Positions 56,364 to 64,000 of a stretch of 64,000 nt of DNA are shown here, piece after piece. This DNA is from Paramacrobiotus metropolitanus (taxonomy: Eukaryota; Tardigrada; Eutardigrada; Parachela; Macrobiotidae): the NCBI RefSeq assembly GCF_019649055.1, contig NW_026570292.1, positions 186,001 through 250,000 on the forward strand, in the 5' to 3' direction. The translations under genes and the position numbers were made by a program. The stretch's first letter is position 1. Each line of letters starts with the position of its first letter. The notes beneath the pieces were generated by a model. It was not told the DNA's origin. It saw nothing but the letters and a program-made list of their open reading frames with translations, and did no database searches.

Positions 56364-58318
56364 GATGATATTATGGTCGATAAACGAGCGAATACTGTAA
56401 TAATTACCTTATTACAAGAAGTGCTTATGAGTGCTGACAAAATGCTAATAAGGAAAGCGTTTTCTTGTCTGATAAAAGGCATCAAGTCTTATCTGAAGGA
56501 AACTCAACGTTGAAAATTAAAGGAGACTTTACGTGCTTATCGCGCTTAGATAGCAGTGACACATTGTTGCATAACTTGTACTTTTTCCATAGTACAGTAC
56601 AAGAACACAGTATTAAATAATGCGCGATGAATGTACCGTTGTATCTGTGTTAGCTACTAAGTGTATTATCAGTACTGATTGCTTAATATTCTATTAAGAA
56701 CTCTCAGATTGATTTCATAAAAAAAACATAAACATAAAAACAAAAACAGATTGGTGAACAATAGATTTTGGTTTGCAGTTAAGTAATAAAGCTTGATCAC
56801 AGAGTGAAAGTATATTAATTTTACTGAAAATATAGTTATATGTTCAGAGGCGATGACAAAGTGAGTTACTGTGAAAAAACCGTTTCATTAAGTTCACGAT
56901 ATTAACTTTGATGAGCTTGTTTAAGTGTTTCTCAAACTAGCATTTGAGAAAAATGCGGGTATACGACTATACGTATAATATGTGCGCCATACGTATGATA
57001 TGTATAAAATGTATGGGTATGTACATACGGTATGTAAACAGATACGGTAATGATGTAAATACTAGAGCTTACTAGAGCATACTAGATACGACTAGAGCAT
57101 ACGGTAAATACGAGAGCATACTAGTATGTAAATATGTAAGTACTAGGGTATGTCTATTAGCGCATCTATCCGGTACTTGTCCCTGCAAGTTTCTGTTATG
57201 CCGAGAGTTTTATAAGTTCGGGCTAGAATTAAGGGATTTGGCCCGGTACATAGCGCTAAATTCGTGTACATTGACGGGAATATTCGCTTTCGCGCACTTC
57301 CAAACACGTTTTTTGTTGCTTTTTGACATTGTGTAGCCAAATGATTTACATACATAGGCGTGTAATCCGTTTTAAAGAATTTAAAGGGATCGGTCGGTCC
57401 ATAATGAATTTTAAAATTTTTAAAACTCATTTTGAAATTTGAAAAACATGCTAGAACGGTGGATCGGTGTAAGTACGATCCTCATAATTATGCGCATTTA
57501 CGTGCAAAATTTGAAGGAGATCGGTCCATAATGAGACTTTTGGTGCATCGAAATGCATTTAAGCTTTTTAGAATTTTGTTATACTCATAACTCGCAACCG
57601 GATGTTGCGCGCGCAAACGGATTTCACAACTACTTATACAATTCTTTTGCCTACAAAATATCATAAAGCAGTCCAAAAAAGTGTTTGGGAGTGCGCGACA
57701 GCGAAAGTTCCTGTGGATGTACACGAATTTGGTGCTACGTACCGGGCCAAATCCCTTAAAGGCATTTGTGTTGGTTGCATAGATGTGATGGCGTAGATAC
57801 AGTTTATTTAATTCCCTAGAACAGCAAATCACTCCAAAGCAACCAGCTGCGGATGATACGTTTCATATTGTACAGGTACATGTTATCCTGTAAAGGTGAC
57901 GTTGCAAAGAGAGTTGATATGCTACTGTTCATCCAGGCCGTACAGCTGAAAGACTGCTACCTAGTTTGCCAAGCAGTCAATAATATAGATACAACATCGT
58001 ACAGTATACAACGCTGTACAAGGCATACAGTATGCCGTACACGATAATTACATTATATTGCACTTTAATGCGAGTTCTGTAAACAGTCCAGTGTAGCACT
58101 CTACCATTCATGAGCTTCGCCAACACAGCGGAATGAAACAGACAGGTTCCACAAAATGAAATACAATAAGGATTTCACCTCAGCTTCCCAACCGTCAGCA
58201 TCACGGATTGATACAGATGGATTAAACCAACAAATCGATCCAAAAATGAGCCGGTAATTCCTAACTTGAGCGCCGTAAATGCGGCTCAAAGTTTTTGGTT
58301 ATTTTTGCGCTATAAAAA
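56364..58318. other. intergenic between divergent genes, with repeats
   Basis: AT-rich. It contains imperfect short repeats of ACTAGAGCATA and TATGTA type at about 56960-57150 and the inverted repeat at 57231-57758. No gene is seen; the longer open stretches at 57143-57832 lie inside the inverted repeat and look non-coding. Confidence 0.5.
57231..57758. repeat. long inverted repeat, MITE-like
   Basis: Arm 1 (about 57231-57316) and arm 2 (about 57674-57758) are inverted copies with roughly four in five bases matching by eye. Shared pieces include GGGATTTGGCCCGGTA, AAATTCGTGTACAT and GCGCAC. The spacer of about 360 bases holds two copies of GATCGGTCCATAATGA-like sequence. No transposase is present. 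Confidence 0.6.
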
Positions 58319-59835
58319 ATGCCCGGGAAAGGTTTTATAATTGGAACATCAGAAAAAATCCTATCCTCACTAGGATTCGTTCCATTAATTAACGTATTTC
58401 CTCATCTATCGCAATGCCTCCACTTATCGGCTCTCCAGCAGTGTCTTTCTCTGGTGCCATTCTGTCTGATCGCAGGCGGTGCAGTGCGAGCCAGCGTGAG
58501 CTTAATCAACTTAATCCTGTTTACACTGGAAGACCCTGACCATGAACATCAAAATCCCCTTTTCCACTCCTTGTCCATGGTGTCATACGGTATGGTGCCT
58601 CTGCAGCCAGTCGTCCTCCTCACCGTCTTTTGTCTCGGAATAGCCACTGGTACGACATTCAACTGCAGCTGCAAGGCGTTGCCGAACTGGGCGGTATCCA
58701 CGGAAGGAAGCAACATTCTTGGAAAAGGCTCAGCGGCTTATTATCACTGACATCACTGGCGGTGTTAACGTTCTGGGAATTTCTGGAGTGGTACGGATAC
58801 ATCGATGCGTATCCAGTCTGGACCGATCCGAACTTTCAGGGCGCTTTCGGCCCTGATACCGATTAAAGTGACGACAAAGCAGGCGATTATCGTTTGGCTG
58901 GTTTTCTGTATAGTACCACACTATCTTTTACAACAAGTTTTCATCTCTATTGGAATGAATGCGGTGGTCATGTGGGAAGCTTGCTCGGAATTTTTGAGAA
59001 AGCTGCAAAGAATTCGGGATAACCTGGCTGGCGACAATCACAAAGATCTAGTAACGCACGCACAGGAACTGAGACGTTTTCATCTGAAATTGGTGAAATG
59101 TACGGACACGTTGAATCGCGCGTATAGTTGGATACTCTTGGGAGCTTTCGCATTCAACATGGCGATTGCATCCTCTTTTATAGCAGCAAACTTTGCTGAT
59201 CCGCCGAAACTGATATCAAATCGGTTGCTGGATTACGGCAGCGTGATTATATATTTCGGTTATGCGGTGATGTTTGCGATTCCTCTTGTGAAAGTCTACG
59301 AAAAGGTCATTTTTATTATGTAATTTCATAAAATACACTACCATGCAGTTTTTGGCAGGCCGAGGAATTTCCGCTGAAGGTGTATCAACTCCGAATGGAA
59401 GCAGCAAGAACCAGTAGCGGCGGGCAGACGGTATGGTTGTTTTAATCACGGCAACAGCAGAAACCGCGTAGAGTGTTATTTTCTGCTTTTTAAAAATGAA
59501 AGTTTTCTTTTCTGGTTTAAGGGACAGTCCTTGGTTATAGCCCTAGATTCCTTGGAAAAAGAGACACGGCGACATATTCCATGTTTTACGGGTGCCAACT
59601 TGATATTTTATTCCAGAGGATTACTGGCTGCAGTAAGAACATATTTACTTCGAGCATTCCCCAAAAACATATAAAAATTTTGATTATGCAGGCGTGCACT
59701 TTCCTGATATCGACGGCGCTGATAGCTCAAGAAGTCATCAGCAGCGGCAATGGCCATGGAGGTGAACAACCTGTTAATTGCTCTCTTTGTGTGCTTGACC
59801 TTCACAGCTTTCGAAATGTTACTCTCCATAAGTGA
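58319..59835 (+). CDS. seven-transmembrane chemoreceptor-like protein (gustatory-receptor type)
   Basis: Four exons give about 437 residues: 58319-59305, 59359-59430, 59522-59632, 59692-59835. All three introns are phase 0, and the small exons match those of the neighbour at 60648 in length (24/23, 37/37 codons) and sequence (AEEFPLKVYQLR; TRRHIPCF...SRGLLAA; ACTFLISTALIAQEV). About seven hydrophobic helices are visible. The donor at 59306 (GTCATT) is weak. The large first exon has two compensating frame changes: one base missing in the T4 run at 58628-58631 (one more T gives VFLSRNSHW, matching VFRSQLKLW in the neighbour) and one extra base at about 58849-58855. Arthropod gustatory receptors typically have three phase-0 introns close to the C-terminus, which is the basis for the family call. 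The classical TYhhhhhQF motif is not exact. Ligand unknown. Confidence 0.72.
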
Positions 59836-60647
59836 ACGCTAAACAATCGAGATTATTACTATTTGATAATCCTCCCGTAATAATATTTTTCTGGTACTTT
59901 TTTAGTATCATTGTTGAATTGCGACTTTAACCATTGTGTTCCTTGTTTTTGCTGTACTCCTACTGTACACACTTATGAATTTCTGGTATCACTTACGGTT
60001 TACAAGTACATATATATTATGCTGACTGTGAGTTGTATTTGTACCGCTGTTAATGCTGAAGCATAACTGCGACGATTGCTTAGACTTCAAACAAAACAAA
60101 ATGATTGTGCCGTGCTGTGCACGCTAACGCAGGCAGTGGCCATTATTGGGTTTGAAAGTCCCTTCCCGAGCAGTTCCCGCTACTTATCCGAGAAGTATGC
60201 CATGATGCATGTCTCTGCATTTAGCATTACCCACCTTCGGCAGCACTCTTCTGCGCCACTATGAACGTTCGCATAAAATGAAGTGATCAAGACTGCACGA
60301 CAGCATAGAAACACCGTCCGGCGAATGTGAAAAATTTCACGACTATAGTCCTTACAAGCCTATCCATCTTGCAACGTTTAACGGAACATTAAATATTGAA
60401 TTACAAATCAAGTTCATGCCACCTCATCAGCTGTTTAAACAGGAATACCTCCCTGCAATTTAAACGTTCTACCCGGTATATTGCACTTGGGATGGATGGC
60501 AGTGGCATGGCACTACCCTACACTGTCCGGCAGCAAAGCCCACCCGTCTAGTCTTTCGGTGTAAACTTGTAAATCACAAAAACTGTCTGTTTCGAGTTAA
60601 ATTTAATGCACGTTAAAAGTTAGTACGCCTTATAAGTTATTCACACC
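59836..60647. other. intergenic
   Basis: Spacer between the two tandem chemoreceptor-like genes. No gene or repeat is recognised. Confidence 0.5.
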
Positions 60648-62249
60648 ATGTTCGTGGATAAAGGATCAGCTTTGGCCCCATGTCACAGCATCCCGGAAAA
60701 AATCTTGTCTCTCTGCGGCTTTATTCCGCTGACGACTGTCTTTCCGGGCGTCGCGAAGCATCATTATCATAGATTTTTACAAAAATGCTTGTCCGCTGTC
60801 CCAGTGCTGTTAATCATTCTCGCTTTAATACAGGCGTCACTTAGTACGATACTCGTCTTCTGGACTATTTACTCCGACACATCGAGTCAGCTATCCAGCA
60901 GTCCAATTACCGACATTGTTCCTCTTCTCAGTTATGCAATTATGGCTATCCAACCGGTTATCGTTCTATCCGTTTTTCGCAGCCAGTTGAAACTGTGGAA
61001 TAGTTTGCAAAGTGACCTTGGCGAATTACTATCTTTCGGGAACGTTCGGAGAAGAGTTTCCTGTTGGCGAAAATAGGCAACGCTTTATCCGTGCTAAGCT
61101 TTGTTATGTTGGTTTTATGGGAAATTTGTGAATGGCAGCATTCATTTGAGAAAGACCCCCGATTTTATGATCCAGAATTTAACGATGCTTTTGCGCCGGT
61201 GCCGATGAAATTTACCACTAGGCAGATGGTCGCGCTCTGGATTTTTGCATGCACTATACCGTATTTCATTTCCAAACTTGTTTTCATTCTAGCCATCCAA
61301 AACGCACTTATTTTAAGAGATTTTTGTCGAGAAATTAATAACGAATTATCGCAGTATACCAAGCAACTGCAAACAAGTTCCCCGTGTAAGGAAGATCCAG
61401 TACCTGTAATGGGAAATTTCCGGCTTGTTCATCTGAGATCAATCATGTGTTGTGAAGAGTTTAACCATGTTTACAGTTGGATCACATTTGTCGTCTATGC
61501 ATTCGATACGGCTATGACGTTCTCCTTTGTCGCCGGAGCCATATCCTCATCGGAAACGATTGCCAGCGCGCTGGCATTGAATTATGGAAGCGTGGGGATT
61601 TTGGGAGTTTTGCGGTGCTGTTCAGCATCCCTTTTGTACAAGTGTACGAACAAGTTAGTTGGCCCGAAAAATTGCTTTTACATTCATATTCTGCTACCGC
61701 TGGTACTGTACTACGGCTTCCACTACCACTACTGTTTTCATTTTTTAGGCAGTACGCCTACCGCTGATCTTGTATCGAATACAAAGCCAAATTCGGGATT
61801 TCCGCTCTTATATGCCGGTAAGTTAGGGAGCAAACAGTTTTACAGCACCAAAGCGAATACATATGATTTGTGGGGATACTGTTTTTTGTCGCCATCGGCT
61901 GCTACAATGACTATATGGATAGTATAGGTCAATGTAATCTCTTACTGCAGAAAAGTGAACTGAGTGCTGAACTGGACCTTTTCGCAGCAGCTACACGGCA
62001 TCACGTGCTCTGCATTTCGAGTGCGGAACTGCTACACTTTACGCGTGGATTGTTGATTGGCGTAGGTCTTTATTGCCAGTTTCCAAAATACAATTAGTCA
62101 AAATTTATACGTATTTTTGAAATTTATTTTCTATGGCGTAGACATGCACGTTTTTCGTATCCGCCGGCATTATTGCACAAGAGATCGTCAGCCGCAGCGA
62201 AGAGAGTCTACTGCTTTCCCACCTGTGCGGAAATCATTCAAGCAAATAA
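60648..62249 (+). CDS. seven-transmembrane chemoreceptor-like protein (gustatory-receptor type)
   Basis: Tandem paralogue of the gene at 58319. Exons: 60648-61653, 61749-61817, 61951-62061, 62142-62249; about 431 residues; all introns phase 0 (donors GTTAGT, GTAAGT, GTAGGT). The N-terminus shares EKILSLCGFIPL with its neighbour (EKILSSLGFVPL). Hydrophobic helices are visible near VLLIILALIQASLSTILVF, VPLLSYAIMAIQPVIVLSVF, ALSVLSFVMLVLWEI, LWIFACTIPYFISKLVFIL, FVVYAFDTAMTFSFVAG, FAVLFSIPFV and CTFFVSAGIIAQEI, seven in all. Two single-base losses break the first exon, near 61062 (tgt|tgg) and in the G4 run at 61594-61597. Correcting either restores alignment with the neighbour. The C-terminal end SHLCGNHSSK is short and polar. 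Confidence 0.74.
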
Positions 62250-62551
62250 CATCGATTGATAGCAGTACCGCTTGTAGCAATGTTGACAGTTATGTTGTTG
62301 TAACTGCGTGTTGCGTCTGTAATCTGAATGCGAGTTGTTGTTGGTTGAACTTTCTTCTACGGAGCATTAACGCTCTCTTACCAGCCATTTGGAAATCTCG
62401 TTTGCAGCTATGCATGTTTATGAGAAGAGTAACACTTTTAACTGGCATTAAGATGTGCATCACCAGAAACTGCATTCATGATCCCAGAGTATTTTTGACT
62501 GAAACCTCATTATTTTTATCTCCAATAAAGGTTGCAGGTAACTAAGCGGTT
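62250..62551. other. short intergenic spacer between convergent genes
   Basis: About 300 bases between the stop of the chemoreceptor-like gene and the stop of the GPCR. No feature is recognised. Confidence 0.5.
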
Positions 62552-63541
62552 CTAGTGCACAGACATTCTACATCCAAATGGCCGTAATTCTTTGAGTGCT
62601 ATTGCAAACAGCACCGGATCGAAAACTGACTGCAACGCAAAAAGCACATAGCAAATCTGGAAAACACTAGCATTGTCCACATTGATGAAAAGCTTAATCG
62701 TGAAATAAACACGTCCTGGTGTCCAAGTTGCCAGTAAAGAAACGGTCATGAGAACATATAAAACTGTGCCTCTGGTCCAGATCTTTGATAATCTTTCGCT
62801 TCTCTTTCCTTTCCTTGATTCAGTAACGGAATTATCGGAATTTTCAATACCAATCTGATTCCGCGTAATATGCTGTGTGATACCGCCACCCACAACTCCC
62901 ACGCGTTTTCTTAGTAGCTGCTTTCCCAAGATATACGGAAACGTGAGAATTACAGCCACCAACGGCAAAATGTATCCCAGAAAATGTTTGGCCAATGCCC
63001 ATTTTGGCTGAGCGGACGTGTTAATTGAGCAACCAAATTTATCCAAAGGTCGTCTGTAATACAGCGCATCTGAGACAATTCCCGGTACAACAATCACGTG
63101 CACCCAAACCCATACAAAAATACAGAGCTGAATGGCAGTCCGAAGTGTATGATGGTGCTTATAATGCAAATGATATGTTAGCGCCCAGACGCGGTTCACC
63201 GATATGAGGACATGGGATGCCATGATTACGCCGATGAGCACATTGTTGGCGAATAAGTATACAGTGCACGCCGTCCATCCCATCCACCAGCGGGAGAATA
63301 AGGCGCTGGAAATTTCCAGCGGGACTTGTAGAGTGATTTGTAGAATGTTCGTAACCAGGAGATTAATCAGGTACACGTTGAAGGGAGTGCGCAGTGTGGG
63401 GGTACAGAGCATTCGCAGTAATACGGGTATGTTGGTTATGAGTGCCGCACAACTGATGATCAGTGCACTGGTAGGAATAAAAGTCCATCTGGCAACGTTT
63501 ACCGATGAACTGATGTTATATCCGCTACTAGAATTATTCAT
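62552..63541 (-). CDS. rhodopsin-family (class A) G-protein-coupled receptor
   Basis: 329 residues from the ATG at 63541, single exon. The extracellular N-terminus carries N-glycosylation sequons (NNSS, NIS). Seven hydrophobic helices are present. Class A hallmarks: TPFNVYLINL at helix 2 entry, Cys in WTACTVYLF before helix 3 and Cys in the second outer loop (FGCSIN) for the usual disulfide, SVNRVWAL in place of the DRY motif, TWTP in helix 6 for CWxP, and FDPVLFA in helix 7 for NPxxY. A long basic third inner loop (GKRSERLSKIW) fits G-protein coupling. The DRY-to-NRV and NPxxY-to-DPVLF changes are unusual and may alter activation. The ligand cannot be told from sequence; an orphan or peptide-type receptor is possible. 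I preferred the ATG over an upstream in-frame TTG. Confidence 0.85.
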   Translation of the reverse strand: MNNSSSGYNISSSVNVARWTFIPTSALIISCAALITNIPVLLRMLCTPTLRTPFNVYLINLLVTNILQITLQVPLEISSALFSRWWMGWTACTVYLFANNVLIGVIMASHVLISVNRVWALTYHLHYKHHHTLRTAIQLCIFVWVWVHVIVVPGIVSDALYYRRPLDKFGCSINTSAQPKWALAKHFLGYILPLVAVILTFPYILGKQLLRKRVGVVGGGITQHITRNQIGIENSDNSVTESRKGKRSERLSKIWTRGTVLYVLMTVSLLATWTPGRVYFTIKLFINVDNASVFQICYVLFALQSVFDPVLFAIALKELRPFGCRMSVH

Positions 63542-64000
63542 ACTTTTGCAACAATCGATCAAAATTCCTCTTGCAGTAATAGTTTCCCCAAACTAACCTC
63601 CAGTTCAGCCAGTGAGTGTGGAAAGCAGGTAAATGAACTTAAACAAGATGTATGGTTAAAATCCAAGGATACTCTGGAAAATACACTGGAAAACTGTTCT
63701 TTTAAAAACTAAAACCATTATGGGGAAAGTTTCTGGTTCATACCATAATAATCCATCTGAAAATTATTATAAGCTTTTTCGTTGAACACCAGATCTGGTG
63801 AATCAGAATGGCGGAATTGTTACACCGCAAGAAAAAGGAAACTTCGGGAAAATACGCAGAGGCTACGTACTCTGTACATGTCGAACAGCATACAGAAAGC
63901 AACTGAGACCTGATACTACGCATCTTTGCTCGCACAAAGGAACATTCAACACAAGACGCAGAGATTGTGTATGGTCTCTGGAAGATGCTGAATCAACCGG
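63542..64000. other. upstream region of the GPCR and window end
   Basis: No gene, RNA or repeat recognised. It presumably holds the GPCR promoter; any further gene lies outside the window. Confidence 0.45.

Noticed and set aside
57143-57832. Two minus-strand reading frames of about 95 and 115 codons
   Set aside because: They coincide with the arms and spacer of an inverted repeat and have no recognisable protein pattern.
62117-62545. A 142-codon reading frame after the second chemoreceptor-like gene
   Set aside because: It starts inside the last intron, overlaps the final exon (62142-62249) in another frame and has no membrane or domain pattern.
1-64000. Bacterial contamination or horizontal transfer as source of the Hsp70 cluster
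   Set aside because: Every complete Hsp70 copy has a spliceosomal intron at the same position and eukaryotic-type signatures; nothing looks prokaryotic.
1-64000. tRNA or rRNA genes
   Set aside because: No convincing cloverleaf or rRNA core was noticed by eye; a covariance-model scan could still find one.

Overview
The window is animal nuclear DNA. It has GT-AG introns, long intergenic stretches with intermediate base composition, a rhodopsin-type GPCR, two seven-transmembrane chemoreceptor-like genes and tandem arrays of lineage-specific families. Nothing is arranged as bacterial operons. A small invertebrate fits best. A tardigrade is my guess from the style of the expansions, but nothing here proves it.

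Layout. (1) 1-6.5 kb: two plus-strand genes of a P-loop GTPase family with Cys/His-rich regions, a coiled coil and a long disordered tail; the first is cut by the window edge. (2) 6.7-7.2 kb: two inverted-repeat (MITE-like) elements. (3) 8.4-16.1 kb, minus strand: an Hsp70 and a third GTPase-family gene. (4) 17.8-19.6 kb, minus: a divergent Hsp70-like protein. (5) 21.3-29.5 kb, plus: three Hsp70 genes. (6) 30.5-39.8 kb: three divergent Hsp70-like genes. (7) 40.7-49.6 kb: an Hsp70 whose single intron has swollen to 7.1 kb around a 6.8-kb mobile element with 10-bp flanking direct repeats, mirror-image repeat arrays at its ends, a gag-like gene, a 15-bp minisatellite and a perfect 20-bp-stem hairpin. 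(8) 50.2-56.4 kb: a divergent Hsp70-like gene, a clearly broken relative, and a catalytically eroded Hsp70 fragment. (9) 58.3-63.5 kb: two chemoreceptor-like genes and a GPCR.

The striking feature is one neighbourhood mixing three expanded families: Hsp70s that end near residue 612 without an EEVD tail; Hsp70-like proteins that keep the fold signatures but have lost the catalytic aspartate and phosphate loop, and several of which carry a new C-terminal domain; and GTPases of an unfamiliar architecture. The five complete Hsp70s share one phase-1 intron just after the nucleotide-binding domain. The mobile element sits inside one copy of that intron without damaging either splice site.

Many otherwise well-kept genes carry a single apparent one-base deletion, several in or next to short homopolymers. 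This looks more like consensus sequence error than decay. The gene at 52.9-54.9 kb (two frame changes plus a stop) and the Hsp70 fragment at 55.1-56.4 kb (lost catalytic residues and second exon) look genuinely dead. All family assignments are by eye from translated sequence; no database search was possible.
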